A stretch of 64,000 nucleotides of DNA. Source: Undaria pinnatifida. Its lineage: Eukaryota; Sar; Phaeophyceae; Laminariales; Alariaceae. Location: positions 3,687,367 to 3,751,366 of the forward strand of contig JABAKD010000017.1 in the NCBI GenBank assembly GCA_012845835.1. The letters are read 5' to 3'. The translations under genes were made by a program, and so were the position numbers. Shown here piece by piece: positions 1 through 12,000 of the stretch (within the stretch, counting starts at the first letter, position 1; every line of letters begins with the position of its first letter). Under the pieces are notes generated by a model. That model ran no database searches, was not told the DNA's origin, and saw nothing but the letters and a program-made list of their open reading frames with translations.

Positions 1-25
1 ACCAAACACAAGTGCTGTGAAGAAA
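1..25 (+). CDS. Partial module exon, 3' end only
   Basis: The final 25 bp of a module exon (ending CCEE plus a phase-1 base) are followed by GTGAGT at 26. The array therefore continues upstream of the window, and its total copy number is higher than can be seen here. Confidence 0.8.
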
Positions 26-3000
26 GTGAGTCATAATCGAGTATATCAGGTTTTTGACGCTTCTCAAAAAGATGTTCGCTGTTGACACTTTTCAATATTT
101 GCACGACCGACCGCCGTCCCAATCACAAACGATTGGGGGCTATGCGTTTGACCCTCAAGTACTGGCAAATTTAACGAGAAGAGTCTGGCTGCACAACATC
201 CTCGACTGTTCCATCTGCCATGTTTGCCTTGTGTGTTTTTGACCAAGCAAGCATTTTTACCAATGATGTGTAGGTCTGGACAGCAGGTTCATTAATCCGA
301 TATTGCGCCACAAGTTGTTGTGCATTAGGTATTGCCTGCTGCCCTTCTATCCGAATAACGGCGCTGTTGATGCCACTGTGATCTTGGTGCCGTTACGGCT
401 TGACGCCAAGGACAATGCGGTAATGATGCTGATGATATTATTGTGATGAAATCACGCGACAAAAAGAAGATGAACCATACGCTGTACGCCAACTGTACGA
501 ATGATACATATATTCATCTCTTCGCGCAGAAAAAAAGGAGTACTACTACTGCGACTCCTACGAGTGCCCCGACAAGTACGACCTAGTGCACGGCGCTGAG
601 GACATCAAGTGCGACTACTCCGGGTGCACCAAACACAAGTGCTGTGAAGAAAGTGAGTCTCAGTCGAATATATCAGGTTTTTGACGTTTCTCAAGAGAAT
701 GTTCAATGCTGTCTCGCTATTTATATTCTTCAAGAATTGCACGACCGACCGTCCTACCAATCACAAACGATGAGGGCTATGGGTTTGACCCTCAAGTACT
801 GGCAATTTTAACGAGAAGAGTCTGGCCGCACAACATCCTCGACTGTTCCATCTGCCATGTTTGCCTTGTATTGTGTGTGTTCTTGACCAAGCAGGCATTT
901 TTACCAACGGACGGAGGGTTTGAGGTGTAGTTCTGGACAGCAGGTTCATTAATCCTGTATTGCCCCACAAGTTGTTGTGTATTAGGTATTGCCTGCTGCC
1001 CTCCTATCCGAATAACGGCGCTGTTGATGCCACTACATGTGATCTTGGTGTCGTTACCGCTTGACGTTAAGAACAATATGTTGATGATGCTGATGAAATC
1101 ATGAAGGTGATGAAATCACGGTGACGAGAAGGTGATGAATGATGATCTATACTCTGGACGCTTTCAAAAGCCCAACTTATGTTCAAACTACATTCGTTTT
1201 TCTCCACGCAGAAGAAAAGGAGTACTACTACTGCGACTCCTACGAGTGCCCCGACAAGTACGACCTAGTGCACGGCGCTGAGGACATCAAGTGCGACTAC
1301 TCCGGGTGCACCAAACACAAGTGCTGTGAAGAAAAAGAGTCATAATCGAGTATATCAGGTTTTTGACGCTTCTCAAAAAGATGTTCGCTGTTGACACTTT
1401 TCAATATTTGCACGACCGACCGCCGTCCCAATCACAAACGATTGAGGGCTATGCGTTTGAATTTCAAGCACTGGCAATTTTAACGAGAAGAGTCTGGCTG
1501 CACAACATCCTCGACTGTTCCATCTGCCATGTTTGCCTTGTGTGTTTTTGACCAAGCAAGCATTTTTACCAATGATGTGTAGGTCTGGACAGCAGGTTCA
1601 TTAATCCGATATGGCGCCACAAGTTGTTGTGCATTAGGTATTGCCTGCTGCCCTTCTATCCGAATAACGGCGCTGTTGATGCCACTGTGATCTTGGTGCC
1701 GTTACGGCTTGACGCCAAGGACAATGCGGTAATGATGCTGATGATATTATTGTGATGAAATCACGCGACGAAAAGAGGATGAACCATACGCTGTACGCCA
1801 ACTGTACGAATGATACATATATTCATCTCTTCGCGCAGAAAAAAAGGAGTACTACTACTGCGACTCCTACGAGTGCCCCGACAAGTACGACCTAGTGCAC
1901 GGCGCTGAGGACATCAAGTGCGACTACTCCGGGTGCACCAAACACAAGTGCTGTGAAGAAAGTGAGTCTCAGTCGAATATATCAGGTTTTTGACGTTTCT
2001 CAAGAGGATGTTCAATGCTGTCTCGCTATTTATATTCTTCAAGAATTGCACGACCGACCGTCCTACCAATCACAAACGATGAGGGCTATAGGTTTGACCC
2101 TTAAGTACTGGCAATTTTAACGAGAAGAGTCTGGCCGCACAACATCCTCGACTGTTCCATCTGCCATGTTTGCCTTGTATTGTGTGTGTTCTTGACCAAG
2201 CAGGCATTTTTACCAACGGACGGAGGGTTTGAGGTGTAGTTCTGGACAGCAGGTTCATTAATCCTGTATTGCCCCACAAGTTGTTGTGTATTAGGTATTG
2301 CCTGCTGCCCTCCTATCCGAATAACGGCGCTGTTGATGCCACTACATGTGATCTTGGTGTCGTTACCGCTTGACGTCAAGAACAATATGTTGATGATGCT
2401 GATGAAATCATGAAGGTGATGAAATCACGGTGACGAGAAGGTGATGAATGATGATCTATACTCTGGACGCTTTCAAAAGCCCAACTTATGTTCAAACTAC
2501 ATTCGTTTTTCTCCACGCAGAAGAAAAGGAGTACTACTACTGCGACTCCTACGAGTGCCCCGACAAGTACGACCTAGTGCACGGCGCTGAGGACATCAAG
2601 TGCGACTACTCCGGGTGCACCAAACACAAGTGCTGTGAAGAAAGTGAGTCTCAGTCGAATATATCAGGTTTATGACGTTTCTCAAGAGGATGTTCAATGC
2701 TGTCTTGCTATTTATACTCTTCAAGAATTGCACGACCGACCGCCCGACTAATCACAAACGATTGAGGGCTATTGGTTTGACCCTTAAGTACTGGCAATTT
2801 TAACGAGAAGAATCTGGCCGCACAACATCCTCGACTGTTCCATCTGCCATGTTTGCCTTGTGTTTGTTCTTGACCAAGCAAGCATTTTTACCAACGAACG
2901 AAGAGGTGTAGTTCTGGACAGCACGTTCATTAATCCGATATTGCACAAGTTGTTGTGCATCAGGTATTGCCTGCTGCCCTCCTACCCGAATAACGGCACT

Positions 3001-6000
3001 GTTGATGCCACTACATGTGATCTTGGTGTCGTTACTACTTAACGTCAAGGACAATATGTTGATGATGCTGATGAAATCATGAAGGTGATGAAATATCGCG
3101 ACGAGAAGGTGATGAATGATGATCTATACTCTGGACGCTTTCAAAAGCCCAACTTATGTTCAAACTACATTCGTTTTTCTCCACGCAGAAGAAAAGGAGT
3201 ACTACTACTGCGACTCCTACGAGTGCCCCGACAAGTACGACCTAGTGCACGGCGCTGAGGACATCAAGTGCGACTACTCCGGGTGCACCAAACACAAGTG
3301 CTGTGAAGAAAGTGAGTCATAATCGAGTATATCAGGTTTTTGACGCTTCTCAAAAAGATGTTCGCTGTTGACACTTTTCAAAATTTGCACGACCGACCGC
3401 CGTCCCAATCACAAACGATTGAGGGCTATGCGTTTGAATTTCAAGTACTGGCAATTTTAACGAGAAGAGTCTGGCTGCACAACATCCTCGACTGTTCCAT
3501 CTGCCATGTTTGCCTTGTGTGTTTTTGACCAAGCAAGCATTTTTACCAATGATGTGTAGGTCTGGACAGCAGGTTCATTAATCCGATATTGCGCCACAAG
3601 TTGTTGTGCATTAGGTATTGCCTGCTGCCCTTCTATCCGAATAACGGCGCTGTTGATGCCACTGTGATCTTGGTGCCGTTACGGCTTGACGCCAAGGACA
3701 ATGCGGTAATGATGCTGATGATATTATTGTGATGAAATCACGCGACGAAAAGAGGATGAACCATACGCTGTACGCCAACTGTACGAATGATACATATATT
3801 CATCTCTTCGCGCAGAAAAAAAGGAGTACTACTACTGCGACTCCTACGAGTGCCCCGACAAGTACGACCTAGTGCACGGCGCTGAGGACATCAAGTGCGA
3901 CTACTCCGGGTGCACCAAACACAAGTGCTGTGAAGAAAGTGAGTCTCAGTCGAATATATCAGGTTTTTGACGTTTCTCAAGAGGATGTTCAATGCTGTCT
4001 CGCTATTTATATTCTTCAAGAATTGCACGACCGACCGTCCTACCAATCACAAACGATGAGGGCTATAGGTTTAACCCTTAAGTACTGGCAATTTTAACGA
4101 GAAGAGTCTGGCCGCACAACATCCTCGACTGTTCCATCTGCCATGTTTGCCTTGTATTGTGTGTGTTCTTGACCAAGCAGGCATTTTTACCAACGGACGG
4201 AGGGTTTGAGGTGTAGTTCTGGACAGCAGGTTCATTAATCCTGTATTGCCCCACAAGTTGTTGTGTATTAGGTATTGCCTGCTGCCCTCCTATCCGAATA
4301 ACGGCGCTGTTGATGCCACTACATGTGATCTTGGTGTCGTTACCGCTTGACGTTAAGAACAATATGTTGATGATGCTGATGAAATCATGAAGGTGATGAA
4401 ATCACGGTGACGAGAAGGTGATGAATGATGATCTATACTCTGGACGCTTTCAAAAGCCCAACTTATGTTCAAACTACATTCGTTTTTCTCCACGCAGAAG
4501 AAAAGGAGTACTACTACTGCGACTCCTACGAGTGCCCCGACAAGTACGACCTAGTGCACGGCGCTGAGGACATCAAGTGCGACTACTCCGGGTGCACCAA
4601 ACACAAGTGCTGTGAAGAAAGTGAGTCATAATCGAGTATATCAGGTTTTTGACGCTTCTCAAAAAGATGTTCGCTGTTGACACTTTTCAAAATTTGCACG
4701 ACCGACCGCCGTCCCAATCACAAACGATTGAGGGCTATGCGTTTGAATTTCAAGTACTGGCAATTTTAACGAGAAGAGTCTGGCTGCACAACATCCTCGA
4801 CTGTTCCATCTGCCATGTTTGCCTTGTGTGTTTTTGACCAAGCAAGCATTTTTACCAATGATGTGTAGGTCTGGACAGCAGGTTCATTAATCCGATATTG
4901 CGCCACAAGTTGTTGTGCATTAGGTATTGCCTGCTGCCCTTCTATCCGAATAACGGCGCTGTTGATGCCACTGTGATCTTGGTGCCGTTACGGCTTGACG
5001 CCAAGGACAATGCGGTAATGATGCTGATGATATTATTGTGATGAAATCACGCGACGAAAAGAGGATGAACCATACGCTGTACGCCAACTGTACGAATGAT
5101 ACATATATTCATCTCTTCGCGCAGAAAAAAAGGAGTACTACTACTGCGACTCCTACGAGTGCCCCGACAAGTACGACCTAGTGCACGGCGCTGAGGACAT
5201 CAAGTGCGACTACTCCGGGTGCACCAAACACAAGTGCTGTGAAGAAAGTGAGTCTCAGTCGAATATATCAGGTTTTTGACGTTTCTCAAGAGGATGTTCA
5301 ATGCTGTCTCGCTATTTATATTCTTCAAGAATTGCACGACCGACCGTCCTACCAATCACAAACGATGAGGGCTATAGGTTTAACCCTTAAGTACTGGCAA
5401 TTTTAACGAGAAGAGTCTGGCCGCACAACATCCTCGACTGTTCCATCTGCCATGTTTGCCTTGTATTGTGTGTGTTCTTGACCAAGCAGGCATTTTTACC
5501 AACGGACGGAGGGTTTGAGGTGTAGTTCTGGACAGCAGGTTCATTAATCCTGTATTGCCCCACAAGTTGTTGTGTATTAGGTATTGCCTGCTGCCCTCCT
5601 ATCCGAATAACGGCGCTGTTGATGCCACTACATGTGATCTTGGTGTCGTTACCGCTTGACGTTAAGAACAATATGTTGATGATGCTGATGAAATCATGAA
5701 GGTGATGAAATCACGGTGACGAGAAGGTGATGAATGATGATCTATACTCTGGACGCTTTCAAAAGCCCAACTTATGTTCAAACTACATTCGTTTTTCTCC
5801 ACGCAGAAGAAAAGGAGTACTACTACTGCGACTCCTACGAGTGCCCCAACAAGTACGACCTAGTGCACGGCGCTGAGGACATCAAGTGCGACTACTCCGG
5901 GTGCACCAAACACAAGTGCTGTGAAGAAAGTGAGTCATAATCGAGTATATCAGGTTTTTGACGCTTCTCAAAAAGATGTTCGCTGTTGACACTTTTCAAT

Positions 6001-9000
6001 ATTTGCACGACCGACCGCCGTCCCAATCACAAACGATTGAGGGCTATGCGTTTGAATTTCAAGTACTGGCAATTTTAACGAGAAGAGTCTGGCTGCACAA
6101 CATCCTCGACTGTTCCATCTGCCATGTTTGCCTTGTGTGTTTTTGACCAAGCAAGCATTTTTACCAATGATGTGTAGGTCTGGACAGCAGGTTCATTAAT
6201 CCGATATTGCGCCACAAGTTGTTGTGCATTAGGTATTGCCTGCTGCCCTTCTATCCGAATAACGGCGCTGTTGATGCCACTGTGATCTTGGTGCCGTTAC
6301 GGCTTGACGCCAAGGACAATGCGGTAATGATGCTGATGATATTATTGTGATGAAATCACGCGACGAAAAGAGGATGAACCATACGCTGTACGCCAACTGT
6401 ACGAATGATACATATATTCATCTCTTCGCGCAGAAAAAAAGGAGTACTACTACTGCGACTCCTACGAGTGCCCCGACAAGTACGACCTAGTGCACGGCGC
6501 TGAGGACATCAAGTGCGACTACTCCGGGTGCACCAAACACAAGTGCTGTGAAGAAAGTGAGTCTCAGTCGAATATATCAGGTTTTTGACGTTTCTCAAGA
6601 GGATGTTCAATGCTGTCTCGCTATTTATATTCTTCAAGAATTGCACGACCGACCGTCCTACCAATCACAAACGATGAGGGCTATAGGTTTAACCCTTAAG
6701 TACTGGCAATTTTAACGAGAAGAGTCTGGCCGCACAACATCCTCGACTGTTCCATCTGCCATGTTTGCCTTGTATTGTGTGTGTTCTTGACCAAGCAGGC
6801 ATTTTTACCAACGGACGGAGGGTTTGAGGTGTAGTTCTGGACAGCAGGTTCATTAATCCTGTATTGCCCCACAAGTTGTTGTGTATTAGGTATTGCCTGC
6901 TGCCCTCCTATCCGAATAACGGCGCTGTTGATGCCACTACATGTGATCTTGGTGTCGTTACCGCTTGACGTTAAGAACAATATGTTGATGATGCTGATGA
7001 AATCATGAAGGTGATGAAATCACGGTGACGAGAAGGTGATGAATGATGATCTATACTCTGGACGCTTTCAAAAGCCCAACTTATGTTCAAACTACATTCG
7101 TTTTTCTCCACGCAGAAGAAAAGGAGTACTACTACTGCGACTCCTACGAGTGCCCCGACAAGTACGACCTAGTGCACGGCGCTGAGGACATCAAGTGCGA
7201 CTACTCCGGGTGCACCAAACACAAGTGCTGTGAAGAAAGTGAGTCATAATCGAGTATATCAGGTTTTTGACGCTTCTCAAAAAGATGTTCGCTGTTGACA
7301 CTTTTCAATATTTGCACGACCGACCGCCGTCCCAATCACAAACGATTGAGGGCTATGCGTTTGAATTTCAAGTACTGGCAAATTTAACGAGAAGAGTCTG
7401 GCTGCACAACATCCTCGACTGTTCCATCTGCCATGTTTGCCTTGTGTGTTTTTGACCAAGCAAGCATTTTTACCAATGATGTGTAGGTCTGGACAGCAGG
7501 TTCATTAATCCGATATTGCGCCACAAGTTGTTGTGCATTAGGTATTGCCTGCTGCCCTTCTATCCGAATAACGGCGCTGTTGATGCCACTGTGATCTTGG
7601 CGCCGTTACGGCTTGACGCCAAGGACGATGCGGTAATGATGCTGATGACATTATCGTGATGAAATCACGCGACGAAAAGAGGATGAACCATACGCTCTAC
7701 GCCAACTGTACGAATGATACATATATTCATCTCTTCGCGCAGAAAAAAAGGAGTACTACTACTGCGACTCCTACGAGTGCCCCGACAAGTACGACCTAGT
7801 GCACGGCGCTGAGGACATCAAGTGCGACTACTCCGGGTGCACCAAACACAAGTGCTGTGAAGAAAGTGAGTCTCAGTCGAATATATCAGGTTTTTGACGT
7901 TTCTCAAGAGGATGTTCAATGCTGTCTCGCTATTTATACTGTTCAAGAATTGCACGACCGACCGCCCGACTAATCACAAACGATTGAGGGCTATTGGTTT
8001 GACCCTTAAGTACTGGCAATTTTAACGAGAAGAGTCTGGCCGCACAACATCCTCGACTGTTCCATCTGCCATGTGTGCCTTGTGTTTGTTCTTGACCAAG
8101 CAAGCATTTTTACCAACGAACGAAGAGGAGTAGTTCTGGACAGCACGTTAATTAATCCGATATTGCACAAGTTGTTGTGCATTAGGTATTGCCTGCTGCC
8201 CTCCTACCCGAATAACGGCACTGTTGATGCCACTACATGTGATCTTGGTGTCGTTACTACTTAACGTCAAGGACAATATGTTGATGATGCTGATGAAATC
8301 ATGAAGGTGATGAAATATCGCGACGAGAAGGTGATGAATGATGATCTATACTCTGGACGCTTTCATAAGCCCAACTTATGTTCAAACTACATTCGTTTTT
8401 CTCCACGCAGAAGAAAATGAGTACTACTACTGCGACTCCTACGAGTGCCCCGACAAGTACGACCTAGTGCACGGCGCTGAGGACATCAAGTGCGATTACT
8501 CTGGGTGCACCAAACACAAGTGCTGTGAAGAAAGTGAGTCATAATCGAGTATATCAGGTTTTTGACGCTTCTCAAAAAGATATTCGCTGTTGACACTTTT
8601 CAAAATTTGCACGACCGACCGCCGTCCCAATCACAAACGATTGGGGGCTATGCGTTTGAATTTCAAGTACTGGCAATTTAAACGAGAAGAGTCTGGCTGC
8701 ACAACATCCTCGACTGTTCCATCTGCCGTGTTTGCCTTGTGTGTTTTTGACCAAGCAAGCATTTTTACCAATGATGTGTAGGTCTGGACAGCAGGTTCAT
8801 TAATCCGATATTGCGCCACAAGTTGTTGTGCATTAGGTATTGCCTGCTGCCCTTCTATCCGAATAACGGCGCTGTTGATGCCACTGTGATCTTGGTACCG
8901 TTACGGCTTGACGCCAAGGACAATGCGGTAATGATGCTGATGATGTTATTGTGATGAAATCACGCGACGAAAAGAGGATGAACCATACGCTGTACGCCAA

Positions 9001-12000
9001 CTGTACGAATGATACCTATATTCATCTCTTCGCGCAGAAAAAAAGGAGTACTACTACTGCGACTCCTACGAGTGCCCCGACAAGTACGACCTAGTGCACG
9101 GCGCTGAGGACATCAAGTGCGACTACTCCGGGTGCACCAAACACAAGTGCTGTGAAGAAAGTGAGTCTCAGTCGAATATATCAGGTTTTTGACGTTTCTC
9201 AAGAGGATGTTCACTGTCTCGCTATTTATACTCTTCAAGAATTGCACGACCGACCGTCCTACCAATCACAAACGATGAGGGCTATAGGTTTAACCCTTAA
9301 GTACTGGCAATTTTAACGAGAAGAGTCTGGCTGCACAACATCCTCGACTGTTCCATCTGCCATGTTTGCCTTGTATTGTGTGTGTTCTTGACCAAGCAGG
9401 CATTTTTACCAACGGACGGAGGGTTTGAGGTGTAGTTCTGGACAGCAGGTTCATTAATCCTGTATTGCCCCACAAGTTGTTGTGTATTAGATATTGCCTG
9501 CTGCCCTCCTATCCGAATAACGGCGCTGTTGATGCCACTACATGTGATCTTGGTGTCGTTAACGCTTGACGTCAAGAACAATATGTTGATGATGCTGATG
9601 AAATCATGAAGGTGATGAAATCACGCGACGAGAAGGTGATGAATGATGATCTATACTCTGGACGCTTTCAAAAGCCCAACTTATGTTCAAACTACATTCG
9701 TTTTTCTCCACGCAGAAGAAAAGGAGTACTACTACTGCGACTCCTACGAGTGCCCCGACAAGTACGACCTAGTGCACGGCGCTGAGGACATCAAGTGCGA
9801 CTACTCCGGGTGCACCAAACACAAGTGCTGTGAAGAAAGTGAGTCATAATCGAGTATATCAGGTTTTTGACGCTTCTCAAAAAGATGTTCGCTGTTGACA
9901 ATTTTCAAAATTTGCACGACCGACCGCCGTCCCAATCACAAACGATTGAGGGCTATGCGTTTGAATTTCATGTACTGGCAATTTTAACGAGAAGAGTCTG
10001 GCTGCACAACATCCTCGACTGTTCCATCTGCCATGTTTGCCTTGTGTGTTTTTGACCAAGCAAGCATTTTTACCAATGATGTGTAGGTCTGGACAGCAGG
10101 TTCATTAATCCGATATTGCGCCACAAGTTGTTTGCATTAGGTATTGCCTGCTGCCCTTCTATCCGAATAACGGCGCTGTTGATGCCACTGTGATCTTGGT
10201 GCCGTTACGGCTTGACGCCAAGGACAATGCGGTAATGATGCTGATGATATTATTGTGATGAAATCACGCGACGAAAAGAGGATGAACCATACGCTGTACG
10301 CCAACTGAACGAATGATACATATATTCATCTCTTCGCGCAGAAAAAAAGGAGTACTACTACTGCGACTCCTACGAGTGCCCCGACAAGTACGACCTAGTG
10401 CACGGCGCTGAGGACATCAAGTGCGACTACTCCGGGTGCACCAAACACAAGTGCTGTGAAGAAAGTGAGTCATAATCGAGTATATCAGGTTTTTGACGCT
10501 TCTCAAAAAGACGTTCGCTGTTGACACTTTTCAATATTTGCACGACCGACCGCCGTCCCAATCACAAACGATTGAGGGCTATGCGTTTGAATTTCAAGTA
10601 CTGGCAAATTTAACGAGAAGAGTCTGGCTGCACAACATCCTCGACTGTTCCATCTGCCATGTTTGCCTTGTGTGTTTTTGACCAAGCAAGCATTTTTACC
10701 AATGATGTGTAGGTCTGGACAGCAAGTTCATTAATCCGATATTGCGCCACAAGTTGTTGTGCATTAGGTATTGCCTGCTGCCCTTCTATCCGAATAACGG
10801 CGCTGTTGATGCCACTGTGATCTTGGTGCCGTTACGGCTTGACGCCAAGGACAATGCGGTAATGATGCTGATGATATTATTGTGATGAAATCACGCGACG
10901 AAAAGAGGATGAACCATACGCTGTACGCCAACTGTACGAATGATACATATATTTCGAGAGCCATCCATGCCGCTGTGTCCCCCCCCCCCCCCTGCCTCGA
11001 ACGCCCCCTTCTTCCCGATCACCCGCACCATCGCCTAGACCTAGCACCACACGTCCTCACCTAAAGCCCTTCCTCCCCCCCCCCCCTCCCCCCTCCAACG
11101 CCCCCTCTTTTCCGACCACCTGCACGATCGCCTAGACCTAGCACCACGCGTATAACAAGCATCTACATATATTTGAATCTCACAGCCGAAGTGTATTTGA
11201 ATATTATTTGTGACCTAAACCTCCTAAAAAATCCCCCCCTCCCCCCTCCCCCCCCCCTCTTGCTCTCCCTTACTCAAACACCCCACCAAATATCGAAATC
11301 CGCCACATTAATAAACACATCACGCACAGGATATCACCTCATTATCTTTCGAGAGCCATCCATGCCGCTGTGTCCCCCCCCCCCCCCCCCGCCTCGAACG
11401 CCCCCTTCTTCCCCATCACCCGCACCATCGCCTAGACCTAGCACCACACGTATAACAAACCCCTCCCCTAAAGCCCTTCTTCTCCCCCCCGCCCCCCCCC
11501 CCGCCCCCACACCCCCCACCTCCCCCCCAACCCATCCCAACCCCACCCCCTCGAACACGCCACCCTCTCTTTACTCACTGATTGTACGACTTACCCCAGG
11601 ATATACATGATAAAGTGATGTATTATTTCCAAAACCGTCACATTTATCCCCTCAAAATAATGTAGTTTCCAAGCACATATTGAGCTGCCCACACGCCCCC
11701 CCCCCCCCCCCGCCCCAACCCCCCCCTCCCCGCCCCCAATAATATACTGATGCCAAAACCGTCAGATTTATCCCCTCGAAAGGATTTATAGCTTACATGC
11801 ACAATTTGCCCCCCCCTCCCCTCCTCCAAACCCGCTCGCTTTTGATCAAAACCAGGCCCCCACGTCCTTCAAAACTCCGCCCCACCCCACTCACCGGTTA
11901 TTCGACTTACAAGACTAACTTGATCAAAGGTTACATTTCCCATCACAGCTGTCAGATTTTGTCCCCCTCAGAAACGGGTTTTATAGTTTCCGCGCACAGA

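Larger units (their letters stand above)
1..10953 (+). repeat. Higher-order tandem repeat: 1309-bp dimer of two diverged exon-plus-intron units
   Basis: Start-to-start exon spacings alternate 682 and 627 bp (sum 1309), with occasional 668, 678 and 626. Two unit types are distinguishable. Type A has acceptor context CTCCACGCAG and exon start AAGAAAAGGAG, and its downstream intron begins GTGAGTCATAATCG (about 504 bp). Type B has acceptor context CTCTTCGCGCAG and exon start AAAAAAAGGAG, and its downstream intron begins GTGAGTCTCAGTCG (about 559 bp). The two intron types are homologous along their length. Copies between about 3.1 and 7.2 kb are almost identical over full dimers, including introns, which points to recent amplification by unequal crossing-over. 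Small ORFs on both strands inside the introns recur only because the DNA recurs. Confidence 0.9.

Noticed and set aside
1060..1140. GATGATGCTGATGAAATCATGAAGG motifs in each intron resembling C/D snoRNA boxes
   Set aside because: TGATGA and CTGA occur, but spacing is too short and no terminal stem or guide region can be drawn.
54..10685. Recurrent 60-94-codon ORFs on both strands between module exons (for example 62-codon plus-strand and 94-codon minus-strand ORFs)
   Set aside because: They lie in introns of the array and recur only because the DNA is duplicated. They lack domain features, and the frame is not kept in diverged copies.
11173..11610. Pro/Ser/Thr-rich ORF of 145 codons
   Set aside because: It comes from poly-C runs in the inserted element; the same happens at 34031-34663 and 34944-35630.
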